DNA of 64,000 bases from an uncultured Collinsella sp. (GTDB taxonomy: Bacteria; Actinomycetota; Coriobacteriia; Coriobacteriales; Coriobacteriaceae), in contig CATYZE010000001.1 in NCBI GenBank assembly GCA_958415525.1, positions 1 to 64,000 on the forward strand, given 5' to 3'. Shown here in pieces: positions 42,901-50,405 of this stretch. The first letter of the stretch is position 1. Every line of letters begins with the position of its first letter. Below the pieces are notes generated by a model. That model ran no database searches. It worked only from the letters and a program-made list of their open reading frames with translations, and was not told where the DNA came from. The translations under genes and the position numbers were made by a program.

Positions 42901-43220
42901 TTTCACTTGCGGCGGAAACGATACTATCTCGAATCGAAAAGGTTGATCCTCATGAGCCTGCTGGTGCCAAACAGGATATAGAAGCCATTCGCGCCATTTG
43001 GCAAGAGAGTGACTATGACCGATGGTTCGAACTTAAGCCGGATAATCTTGATCCGCCGACTCCGCTTATGCATCCTTCGGGAAGCAAGACGAGCGATGCA
43101 TGGAGCGGGGGAACGTTTGATGTTCCGACTTCGATGAGAAGCGTTGACGCTCAATGCAAGCTGCGGATTGTAGGCTCATATGGCGAATATAACGAGAGGG
43201 AGGCGGAATGTAATGCCTAG
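39930..43220 (+). CDS. drmA: DISARM helicase DrmA
   Basis: 1096-aa SF2 helicase, core of DISARM anti-phage systems, where DrmA and DrmB form the DNA-engaging complex. Motif I WFPTGGGKTEAYLGLTA near residue 454, motif II in IIQDELHLISGPLGSMAGHY (DELH) near 662, motif III STATVSRA near 700, motifs V-VI ATNMISVGLDVGRLG and YIQASSRVGRGKAKG near 873-912. A Cys4 zinc insertion (CPWCGSSF ... CSNPECGYSKGD) lies near 569-605. The N-terminal 300 residues start with an acidic region. ATG behind GGGAG. The gene ends overlapping drmB by eight bases. Confident call from motif pattern and neighbours. Confidence 0.88.
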   Translation: MNTKFDDAIDEELRNRLYKSVHEEFVGPMDPDSEEMLDEGASPALRYHAGVLHPRGAHVDIAQEKSTGGESDAVLDRSNEGSVCDSGLLDVADASDVSEASSDEDYEEPVALSNARAQSAISMTVAVQPEDVLSADIRCAKYVRVKVDDKSHFKRVPVHFVFNQGDLKIPSGRHDDVKRVYRLGEEHLELWLVYRRAISGGVVLTVAVCNTDYVTDNRSDDDLKCYYQTYLRINSDSGLIPPVWNQANDVVSAEDATKRLIYRNIRNYAIGHGCATRWDDNRPVLWAETQIIPIAETRSMKPIHPSMENVTLSIEDFGNPNHWEDTVRSMRLLCKKYAQWIAEVRSKAEGLAECYQATAWDNLAQCDICLNRIEEGIGTLEADDIAKKAFIMANEAMYEQFLHYSVVSGERGSLDEPLGYTRSWRPFQLAFILMNIRSMVDETCDDRKVVDLIWFPTGGGKTEAYLGLTAFVLIWERLSHNESEGVTVFMRYTLRLLTSQQFDRASSLICSLEAMRRKEPELLGSREFRIGLWVGSDASPNKRDEAEKKRQAYVDRNEGLNPFPVRKCPWCGSSFEDDRRTSYVRQRRTKKLLFVCSNPECGYSKGDGLPLDVVDEEIYQNPPSLLVGTIDKFAMLPYRHEAFALFGIDNGRRGRPPKLIIQDELHLISGPLGSMAGHYETLVSALCERADDSSKILPKVVASTATVSRAKEQCNQLYACGEDKVFQFPPSGIDYDDSFFSYEDKEARGRRYAGLFIPTLNAASANIRLYADLLWEPATWNDVTDEQKDPYWTIVGYYGTTRELGQAVTWMGGDIPERLHEHKLRAERVGDKSVRYINVAKELTGRKDADEVRKGLDSLTISYPSSKAVDLCFATNMISVGLDVGRLGLMVVEGQPKTTAEYIQASSRVGRGKAKGIVFVVYSATKPRDRSHYENFAMYHNGFYQNVEPSSVTSFCRQVRDRALFGTLIGIYRSVDEEDSEAFRSPEERAFSLAAETILSRIEKVDPHEPAGAKQDIEAIRAIWQESDYDRWFELKPDNLDPPTPLMHPSGSKTSDAWSGGTFDVPTSMRSVDAQCKLRIVGSYGEYNEREAECNA

Positions 43221-45066
43221 GTTCAATGCTGGAAATACTCGCAAACAGGGAAGAGGAAAAAGTTATTCGCTTCGCATGGGCCAGATGTTCGGGCCGTATA
43301 GCGTTGGCGCAATTTACCCGTGCGATGCCAATACTACGGTAATGATTGCCGGCCTTGATGCTTATGAGCAACAGGTAAACAAGGGGGACCTGGAGACAAT
43401 TGCAGATTCAAGGCTGAAAAGATACGTTGGAGTAAATAGGTTGTATGCGCCTCCAGTTGATGACGGGCACCACGGCGGTTTCGTCCCAGCGCTTCGTTTT
43501 CCCAACTGGTTGTATTGCCCACGATGCGGTCAAATGCAATACAAAGAGTCGACCAATGTAAGTACACAGATTCGATGTGAGGCTTGTTCAAAAAAATTTA
43601 AGCGCGATATTAAGCTCATTCCAGAGCGTTTTGTCGTCGTGTGTCCACATGGCCATATCGATAATTTTCCCGTTATGCAGTGGGTGCATAACGGAACAGA
43701 CATTGATCCGAAATCAAGAGAACATGTTGTAAGCAGAAGGACCATGGGCGGAAGTACGACCATGGGCGATATCGTCTATCAGTGCACTTGCGGAGCTCGT
43801 AAATCGCTCCACGGAGCTAATAGACCAGAAGGACTGAACAAGATTGGTTATCACTGCAGCGGCAGGCAGCCATGGCTTAATCGTATTTCCAAACAACAAT
43901 GTTCTTGCGACGGGAAAGACCTGCGCGTCGTTATTATGGGCGCAACGAACGTATGCTATCCCGATGTGGTTAGTTCTGTGCTTATCCCCGACGCACTGGA
44001 TGAGCGGGTGAAGGCGATTGCCGATGAACGGTTTGTTACGATGCTCGAATTTGATAGAAAAGGCGATTTAGATACCGCGCTATCGCTGGTCGCAAGCATG
44101 GGGGGAGTTGACCAAGAGGATCTGCGTCTGGCTTATCAACGAAAGAAGACTGAAGGTGACTCCGGGCAATCCGGAATCGAGTATCTTCATGATGAGTATC
44201 TGACGCTGCGAGATCCTAAAATAAAGAAAAATGGCGAATTTGTCGGCCGTGCCGTTAACCCCAGTGAATATGAGTCGCCGCTTATCCGCAACTATATAGC
44301 GGGTGTATCCCTGATAGATACTTTGACCGTAACCCGGGCTCTCGTTGGGTTCACCAGATTGAACCCTGAATACAACGATCTGAAGAGTATGGAGGAAAGG
44401 CGAAGAGAGCTTTCGAGAAAACGACTTGACTGGACGCTTGCAAACCAAACCGTTGGTGAGGGAGTGTTTGTTGAATTCGACCAGAGTGTTTTGGAAGAGT
44501 GGTGTGCGCGCCCCGAGGTTGCTGCCAGAATCGAGGTAATGCAGGAAAACCTGAATAACTCGATAAAAAGCCGTAATGCTGAACCTAGGGAAATTAACCC
44601 TCTGTTCGTCGCTATTCACACTTTTTCTCATCTTGTTTTATTGGGTATCAGCGAAGTCTGCGGTTACTCAGCTGCATCTCTTCGTGAAAGAGTATATTGC
44701 CAAGCGTACCTAGAGGATGGCGCCGAGGAGTTCGAGGACATGCATGGCGTTCTAATCTACACTGCGTCCGCGTCGGGAGATGGTTCTCTGGGCGGATTGG
44801 TCAGATCCGGGGAGCCGGGCAGGTTCGAAGAGATTCTAAACAATTCCATGCGGAAAGCTACTTGGTGCTCAGATGACCCTGTCTGTATTGAATCGCGGGG
44901 CCAAGGGCTTGACTCTTGCAATCTGGCAGCTTGTTATAACTGTGCACTTGTTCCGGAAACCGCTTGCGAAAACGGCAATAGGTTTCTCGATAGGGCTCTA
45001 ATCGTAGGTACGTTCGGCATGCCGACGACTGGTTTATTTAGTGCTGATCTTTACAATGCCCTTTGA
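43213..45066 (+). CDS. drmB: DISARM protein DrmB (DUF1998)
   Basis: 617 aa partner of DrmA. Zinc pairs YCPRCGQMQYKE and RCEACSKKF near residues 101-122, CPHGHIDNFPVMQWVH near 145 and CTCGARKSLHG near 193. The C-terminal DUF1998 domain has FVAIHTFSHLVLLGISEVCG, GVLIYTASASGDGSLGGL and a last Cys cluster CNLAACYNCALVPETAC near 575-591. ATG 43213 is behind GAGAGGGAGGCGG; an upstream in-frame extension would overlap drmA further without a ribosome site. Overlap with drmA means coupled translation. drmC (phospholipase-D-like), usual next gene in DISARM, is absent. Confidence 0.87.
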   Translation: MPRFNAGNTRKQGRGKSYSLRMGQMFGPYSVGAIYPCDANTTVMIAGLDAYEQQVNKGDLETIADSRLKRYVGVNRLYAPPVDDGHHGGFVPALRFPNWLYCPRCGQMQYKESTNVSTQIRCEACSKKFKRDIKLIPERFVVVCPHGHIDNFPVMQWVHNGTDIDPKSREHVVSRRTMGGSTTMGDIVYQCTCGARKSLHGANRPEGLNKIGYHCSGRQPWLNRISKQQCSCDGKDLRVVIMGATNVCYPDVVSSVLIPDALDERVKAIADERFVTMLEFDRKGDLDTALSLVASMGGVDQEDLRLAYQRKKTEGDSGQSGIEYLHDEYLTLRDPKIKKNGEFVGRAVNPSEYESPLIRNYIAGVSLIDTLTVTRALVGFTRLNPEYNDLKSMEERRRELSRKRLDWTLANQTVGEGVFVEFDQSVLEEWCARPEVAARIEVMQENLNNSIKSRNAEPREINPLFVAIHTFSHLVLLGISEVCGYSAASLRERVYCQAYLEDGAEEFEDMHGVLIYTASASGDGSLGGLVRSGEPGRFEEILNNSMRKATWCSDDPVCIESRGQGLDSCNLAACYNCALVPETACENGNRFLDRALIVGTFGMPTTGLFSADLYNAL

Positions 45067-45106
45067 GGAAATTGGAACAGGAATCAGACTGCTCAAACGC
45101 CTGTTT

Positions 45107-45140
45107 AACTAGTGGGTTAGCGAAAGCTGGCCCACTAGTT
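45107..45140. other. Strong hairpin after drmB
   Basis: AACTAGTGGGTTAGC, GAAA tetraloop, GCTGGCCCACTAGTT: a 15-bp stem with two G-T pairs. No T-run on either strand. It may stop or stabilise the drm transcript, or separate it from the methyltransferase promoter. Confidence 0.6.
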
Positions 45141-45263
45141 AATTGAAGGTCATAAAGACTATTCGGCTAAATATGTCCGCATGCGCATTTAGTTTACTGT
45201 CATACAGTCACTATTGCCATGCGTTGTGATACGCCTTAAGCTAGTGATTCGCTGTGTCAATTA

Positions 45264-45280
45264 GCGGACAAATCGTCCGC
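45264..45280. promoter_or_regulatory. M.SsoII-type operator upstream of the methyltransferase
   Basis: GCGGAC-AAATC-GTCCGC, a perfect 6-bp-arm inverted repeat 21 bases before ATG 45302. From memory, the operator bound by the N-terminal HTH of the related methyltransferase M.SsoII is a GGACAAATTGTCC-type palindrome, one base different in the shared core. The methyltransferase here has the same kind of N-terminal HTH, so autorepression is a reasonable inference. Confidence 0.65.
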
Positions 45281-45301
45281 AGTTTATTCCGATTGGATAG
45301 C

Positions 45302-46477
45302 ATGTTAGACGTAAAAGGGGAGATAACTGCAAAGCGTAAAGAGCTTGCGTTAACTCAAAAAGAGTTCGCCGCTGCCCTTGGGATGGGGCCAAATGGTGAT
45401 AGAACTGTGCGCCGTTGGGAGACGGGAGAATCTTGTCCTTCTGCAGCTGAGCTGGCTTTTATTCGCTCTTTTGGCCATAAGGCTCCATTTGCACAAGGCG
45501 ATCGCAAGGACGCTCCCTTTACTTATATTGACCTCTTTGCGGGCATCGGTGGCATACGCATGCCCTTTCAAGAATTGGGTGGCAGGTGCGTTTTCTCTTG
45601 CGAGTGGGATAAGTTCGCTCAGAAGACCTATCGAATGAATTACGGTGACACCCCTGCGGGAGATATTCACGAGGTCCGCTCGGAAGACATTCCGAGTTTT
45701 AATGTGCTGCTAGCAGGCTTTCCGTGTCAGCCCTTTTCACTTGCAGGTGTGTCGAAAAAGAAATCTATGGGCAGGGCGACGGGATTCGAAGACAAAACTC
45801 AGGGTACTTTATTCTTTGAAGTAGCTCGCATTCTGCGCGATAAGAAGCCGGAGGCTTTCCTGCTTGAGAACGTTAAGAATTTAACGAGCCATGACCATGG
45901 CAAGACCTTCAAGATTATTATGCAGACGCTTGAAGATGAACTGGGTTATGACGTCCATTACAAAGTGCTCGACAGTAAAAATTGGACTTGCCAACACCGT
46001 GAGCGCATCTATATTGTCGGCTTCAAGAAAAAGACTCCATTTGACTGGAATCAGCTTGATATGGGGTCTGGTGGTCATACTGTTAAGGAGATTCTTGAAG
46101 ACAGCCCGGATAATCGATACATTTTGTCGGATAAGTTATGGGACTATTTGCGTGCTTATAAGAAAAAGCATCAGGCGGCTGGCAATGGATTTGGCTATAG
46201 CACAGTGGGCCCCGACGACACCACGCGTACCCTTTCAGCACGATATCATAAGGACGGTAGCGAAATCCTTATTTCTCGTGGCGAGGGAGTCAATCCCCGC
46301 AAGCTCACTCCGCGTGAATGTGCAAGGCTCCAGGGCTTTCCCGATCAATTCATCATTCCGGTGTCTGACACGCAGGCATATCATCAATTCGGAAACTCCG
46401 TTACTGTTCCAGCAGTGCGGGCGGTCGCCAAGGCAATGATGGAGGCTTATTTCGATGGATTACGGTGTACTGAGTAG
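45302..46477 (+). CDS. drmMII: C5-cytosine DNA methyltransferase, M.EcoRII/Dcm type (DrmMII position)
   Basis: 391 aa. Residues 1-60 are an XRE-like HTH (KRKELALTQKEFAAALGM, TVRRWETGESCPS) found in autoregulatory methyltransferases such as M.SsoII. Catalytic motifs: I YIDLFAGIGGIRMPF (about 75-89), IV GFPCQPFSLAGVSKK with the nucleophile Cys near 142, VI ENVKNL, VIII QHRERIYIVGF, IX-X RECARLQGFPDQF and QFGNSVTVP. The SLAGVSKKKSMGRATGFEDK stretch is typical of Dcm/M.EcoRII, whose target is CCWGG, the sequence also reported for the DISARM class-2 methylase. GTG 45254 is in frame but would run through the operator palindrome, so ATG 45302 is preferred. The restriction gene overlaps its end. Confidence 0.9.
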   Translation: MLDVKGEITAKRKELALTQKEFAAALGMGPNGDRTVRRWETGESCPSAAELAFIRSFGHKAPFAQGDRKDAPFTYIDLFAGIGGIRMPFQELGGRCVFSCEWDKFAQKTYRMNYGDTPAGDIHEVRSEDIPSFNVLLAGFPCQPFSLAGVSKKKSMGRATGFEDKTQGTLFFEVARILRDKKPEAFLLENVKNLTSHDHGKTFKIIMQTLEDELGYDVHYKVLDSKNWTCQHRERIYIVGFKKKTPFDWNQLDMGSGGHTVKEILEDSPDNRYILSDKLWDYLRAYKKKHQAAGNGFGYSTVGPDDTTRTLSARYHKDGSEILISRGEGVNPRKLTPRECARLQGFPDQFIIPVSDTQAYHQFGNSVTVPAVRAVAKAMMEAYFDGLRCTE

Positions 46478-47669
46478 CTACTTTGATGGCGCAGTCGCAA
46501 AGAGACTGGTCGCGGTTGATATCGATGGGAAAGTAAGCAATCAGCACGAATTCAATGGTACCGCTGAGCTTCGATCGCTCTTTGGCGATAATGATATCAG
46601 GGGCATACCGACGACCTTTGCTTATCTGTGCGACGATGCTAACCCGCTGTTTGACCATGGCTTCACAACTTGGTATGACGCCCGCAGGAAGCATCCTACT
46701 AGGACTGAATATAGGCTTTACTACAATGACAATGATGCAATTAAGGCCGCTCATATCGACGACCTAATGATCATGGCGATTTCTGATGAGCACGGTCTTT
46801 TGGTTGTGTTCGCGAGTCGAGGATCAAATGCCGAAAGTCAACTGAGGTGGCTGTTTGGTTTAGAGGATGTCTCTAGTGGCAGATTCTCGCGGTCAACGAC
46901 CGATGACATTAGAATCGGATCGATTGCGGCATCTATTCTCGAGGCAATTGGTGTTGAGGTTGCCTTGCCTGCTTCTGCCGAGTCATATCTGGACGATATG
47001 ATCGATAAATTCGGCGACTCGTTTCCCAAAGGAATCGACTTCACAAGGTATTCTGCCTCGACGCTTGGCGATCTTGACTGGAGGGGATTTCCTGACCAGT
47101 GCTTACTTGATTGCTATGAACGAGAAGAGATTCTATTCAAGGTATTCGAAAGGTACTTACTTGAAAATGACCTCACTCCCTATATGAGGGGAGTGCTGGA
47201 TGTTGACGCGGTACTTCGAATAACGATGTCAACATTTCAGCGAAGGAAGTCGCGAGCAGGCGCGGCGTTTGAACACCAGCTCGAGTTTCTGTTTAAAGGA
47301 AGGGGCATTCGTTATACCGCTCAGCCCTACACTGAGGGTAAATCGAAGCCGGATTTCATTATGCCGTCCATTGAGGCGTACAGAGATGCTTGTTTTCCGG
47401 TAGAGCGGCTGACGATGCTCGGGGCAAAGACGACAATAAAAGAGCGTTGGCGTCAGGTTCTCGAAGAGGCAAATCGAATTGATCATAAGCACCTAATTAC
47501 GCTCGATGCTGCGGTTAGCACAGAGTACACGGATTCGATGCGCGAACACAATCTGCAACTAGTTGTGCCTCGTCCCGTTTTTGTTTCATATACTGCCGAA
47601 CAACAAAAATGGTTGATGAGCGTAGGCGAGTTTTGCGAGATGCTTGAGGAAAAACAAGCAAGCGAATAG
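46455..47669 (+). CDS. EcoRII-like type IIE restriction endonuclease
   Basis: 404 aa, the same length I recall for EcoRII. The N-terminal effector domain includes FTTWYDARRKHPTRTEYRLY (about residues 70-89) and HIDDLMIMAI. The C-terminal PD-(D/E)XK domain has EHQLEFLFKGRGIRYT, GKSKPDFIMPS (Asp300) and MLGAKTTIKERWRQVLEEAN (Lys325, then Arg), matching the EcoRII catalytic region. ATG 46455 lies inside the end of the methyltransferase gene, with GGAGG nine bases upstream: translational coupling. With the methyltransferase this is a complete restriction-modification pair, probably CCWGG. Its place after drmB, where drmC is expected, is unusual. Confidence 0.87.
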   Translation: MDYGVLSSYFDGAVAKRLVAVDIDGKVSNQHEFNGTAELRSLFGDNDIRGIPTTFAYLCDDANPLFDHGFTTWYDARRKHPTRTEYRLYYNDNDAIKAAHIDDLMIMAISDEHGLLVVFASRGSNAESQLRWLFGLEDVSSGRFSRSTTDDIRIGSIAASILEAIGVEVALPASAESYLDDMIDKFGDSFPKGIDFTRYSASTLGDLDWRGFPDQCLLDCYEREEILFKVFERYLLENDLTPYMRGVLDVDAVLRITMSTFQRRKSRAGAAFEHQLEFLFKGRGIRYTAQPYTEGKSKPDFIMPSIEAYRDACFPVERLTMLGAKTTIKERWRQVLEEANRIDHKHLITLDAAVSTEYTDSMREHNLQLVVPRPVFVSYTAEQQKWLMSVGEFCEMLEEKQASE

Positions 47670-47843
47670 TTTGTGTGCCGTTCGCTTGCTTGACCGTATT
47701 CATAAGTTTTGCGCTGAGGGCAATGCGTTGGGTGGTACTGCAGTAATTACATACACTGCTCGATGTTGGCTAATGGAACGTTGTAGATTGTAGTCATGAA
47801 CGGCGCACATCCTCCCCCTGCCATTAGGCCTTCAAACAAGTCA

Positions 47844-50405
47844 TCAATCCCCAGCCTGCTCCTTAGCCAATCGAGCGCAGGCGCGTTTGATCTGGTTCAC
47901 ATTCATCGGCGTCCAAGCCTTAAAGACAAAGGCATCCTTGCCGTCGACGGAGATGGGCTCTGCATCGTAGAACTTGCCTTCGCGGCCCGCTGGTATTTTG
48001 TCGCGAAGCAGCGGATGGCTAATACCCAAGGTGTCGAATGAGCACCGCTGGTCGTAAAGTGCGCGCCTGTCGGGCGTTCCGTCGATAATCTGGAGCAGCA
48101 TGCGGCGAACTTCGGCAGTATCTATTGTCGGTCCGGCGGGGTGCTTTGGCTTAGCCTTGCTCTTCGGTTTGCGCTTCTTCTCCTTTTTGGGCTTAGCAGG
48201 CTTGTCGGGCTCAGCGGGATTGGCTGCGCTAGCTTCCTCCGCGGACTTCTCGACCGTATCGGTTGCCTCTACTATGGGCTCGGCTTCAACGACTGCCGGG
48301 GCCTCGATAGACTCCTCGGGTTCTGGTTTCGGTTCGTGCATGGGCTCTACAGGATCTGGCTCCACCACTTGTTCAATTTCGACCTGAGCAGGCACCGCCG
48401 GATTCTCCGGCATCACCATGGTTGCAGCAAGCGGCTCCCATTGCGGCTCAGGACTTACCTCAACAACCTCCTCGGTAGCCTGCATGGCATCCTCGACCGT
48501 AGCGTCCTTCGCAATTCCCAGGCACTGCATCATCTGGTCAATAGAGTTGCCAAAGGGGGAAAGCGCCGCCAGTCCTCCGATAGGGGGAATGCCCTGTTTG
48601 CGAGCCCAAGACATCGTTCCCGTTGGAACGCAAGCTGACTCGGGCGCCTGTCCGCAAAGGAGCCATACGCTATCGATGGGCATGCCGTTGGAACGAATGG
48701 TTTGAAAACGGTATTTGGTAAGGCAGGGGGTAAAGCGCTGCTCTTTTGCATTTTCGATCGATGTGAACTTGGAGTCGAGCAAAAACAGGGAATCTCGACC
48801 TGCCTCTTTAAAACTCAGGGCAAAATCCGGTGTCCAATACGAGTCGCCCGGCTGCTGGTCAAATAGGTCGTTTGGCAGCAGGCGATGAGCGCCAAGGCTG
48901 GCGAATTCTTGGTCGCCTCCATAAAGCACGGGCTGATACCACAGCGTGACTTGCGCGCCTCCGCGCTGAAGCCGGTAGACGTTTGCGACTTCTCGTTCGT
49001 TGTCGGGCATTCCGTATTCCTGAGTTCGCTCAACTCGCTCAAAGGGAGTTTCGTACGAACTGTCCGGCGTATATCCCTGGGCGTCGAACCAATGGAGCAG
49101 AGAGGCGAGCGAGTACAGCTCGTAAAGGCGCGAGACACGATGCATGCTCAAAATGAGGCCTTCGCGCGCAAAGTCAAATTCACCAAAAGCGTCCCACGTG
49201 CGCATGAGCTGAAAAAGGCGTGCGTAATGGGGTATTTCCTGGAAGATCTTGGTTTTGCGAGGCATCCGGAACGTGTTGGAAACGGTGACGGACACGGCTT
49301 CGGAAAGAAGCCTGTAAAAGCGTTGTGCACGAGTCCGCTGTGCCTCGAGTTTCGACAGCAGGGGCTGGTCGCGTTCAATCTGCGCGTCGATAATCATGAC
49401 GGGAATGAGGTGCCCCTCGGTACCCTGTATGCCGGACAGCTTGCTTTTCGCCTCGCGAAGCGCGTCCATTTTCTGTTTGATGCCCGCGATTGCCTGCACG
49501 ATTGTTCGAAAAACATGCGAGATGAAGGAAACGATGGCCCTGTTTTCATATGTGTCGCACGAGCGAACGGTTTGCTTCGTTTGAATCTTACGGCTATACC
49601 AGTTGCGTCCCTGCATGCGGATGGCGGTGCTTTGGCGTACCGGGAACAGCCGGTCGGGATTTTTGTAAAGCCATTCAATCTCGTTTCGACCGATTTGTCG
49701 CAGCTTTTCGGCGGCAACGAGCTGCTCCGACCGATCGGTTTTGGTATATGGCCGCGTTTTAAAATTGGGAAGTTCCGCCTCGATGCCGGTGAGAATTGTC
49801 TCGGCGAGCAAAACGAACGATTGAAGGCTGTTCGCCTCCGAGCCCTCTGCATCGCCAAGGGAGTCGCTGTCCTGCGTATTTCCTGCCGACAGCATCCATC
49901 CGATGGGCGTGGCAAGTTCCTGCCCGGCAAGTTCGTCCAGCAATCCCACGACATACTGGCGCTGATTGCTAATAGTGCTGGAACAAGGGATTTCTTTTGT
50001 CTTTACCGCGAACGGCTCAAAGCGGCGTTGGCACGAATAGATACGAGCTTCGACGGTGGCGAATCCATAGGTATCCGAGAACGGTCTCCAGTTGCCGCTT
50101 CCATAGGCTGGGACAAGCCGATAAACGTAGCTGCCGCCAGCCTGCTCCGGCATGATGCAACGCCACTGATGCTCGTCTTCGTTAATCCTCAGCGTTATCT
50201 TGACCGCGCCCAGGTTGCGGTCGGCAAACAGCGACAGCTCGTACTGGGCACGATCGACAATTGCCGCGCTGTAGTCTATTTCGCCCAAGCCCGGCGTCCT
50301 GCGACCCTCGTGCATCTCAAACGACAGGGGAACGGAAGGGTTACGGGGGTCGCGCAGGATAAGCCGGATCGAGCAGGCTTTAAGCGAAGAACTGGTAGAA
50401 GCCAC
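47844..50405 (-). CDS. McrC-like DUF2357/PD-(D/E)XK nuclease subunit
   Basis: About 853 aa. The N-terminal half matches DUF2357-type proteins (EWLYKNPDRLFPVRQST, SCDTYENRAIVSFISHVFR). The nuclease core near residues 523-545 reads YWTPDFALSFKEAG then SLFLLDSKFTS: D ... D-x-K, a PD-(D/E)XK site. A Pro/Glu then Lys-rich low-complexity linker (about 645-752) leads to a small C-terminal domain that begins IDTAEVRRMLLQIIDGTPD. Start uncertain: GTG 50405 has GGAGA upstream, but GTG 50414 and TTG 50435 are in frame. It overlaps the AAA+ gene end by 26 bases, so the two subunits are coupled as in McrBC systems. Target modification unknown. Confidence 0.7.
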   Translation of the reverse strand: MASTSSSLKACSIRLILRDPRNPSVPLSFEMHEGRRTPGLGEIDYSAAIVDRAQYELSLFADRNLGAVKITLRINEDEHQWRCIMPEQAGGSYVYRLVPAYGSGNWRPFSDTYGFATVEARIYSCQRRFEPFAVKTKEIPCSSTISNQRQYVVGLLDELAGQELATPIGWMLSAGNTQDSDSLGDAEGSEANSLQSFVLLAETILTGIEAELPNFKTRPYTKTDRSEQLVAAEKLRQIGRNEIEWLYKNPDRLFPVRQSTAIRMQGRNWYSRKIQTKQTVRSCDTYENRAIVSFISHVFRTIVQAIAGIKQKMDALREAKSKLSGIQGTEGHLIPVMIIDAQIERDQPLLSKLEAQRTRAQRFYRLLSEAVSVTVSNTFRMPRKTKIFQEIPHYARLFQLMRTWDAFGEFDFAREGLILSMHRVSRLYELYSLASLLHWFDAQGYTPDSSYETPFERVERTQEYGMPDNEREVANVYRLQRGGAQVTLWYQPVLYGGDQEFASLGAHRLLPNDLFDQQPGDSYWTPDFALSFKEAGRDSLFLLDSKFTSIENAKEQRFTPCLTKYRFQTIRSNGMPIDSVWLLCGQAPESACVPTGTMSWARKQGIPPIGGLAALSPFGNSIDQMMQCLGIAKDATVEDAMQATEEVVEVSPEPQWEPLAATMVMPENPAVPAQVEIEQVVEPDPVEPMHEPKPEPEESIEAPAVVEAEPIVEATDTVEKSAEEASAANPAEPDKPAKPKKEKKRKPKSKAKPKHPAGPTIDTAEVRRMLLQIIDGTPDRRALYDQRCSFDTLGISHPLLRDKIPAGREGKFYDAEPISVDGKDAFVFKAWTPMNVNQIKRACARLAKEQAGD

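Noticed and set aside
45254..45301. GTG start for the methyltransferase 16 codons upstream
   Set aside because: It lies before the GCGGAC-N5-GTCCGC operator and has no ribosome site; family members start close to the HTH.
48100..48390. Plus-strand frame rich in Ser, Gly and Leu
   Set aside because: Reverse complement of the Pro/Glu/Lys-rich linker of the McrC-like protein; no start signal.
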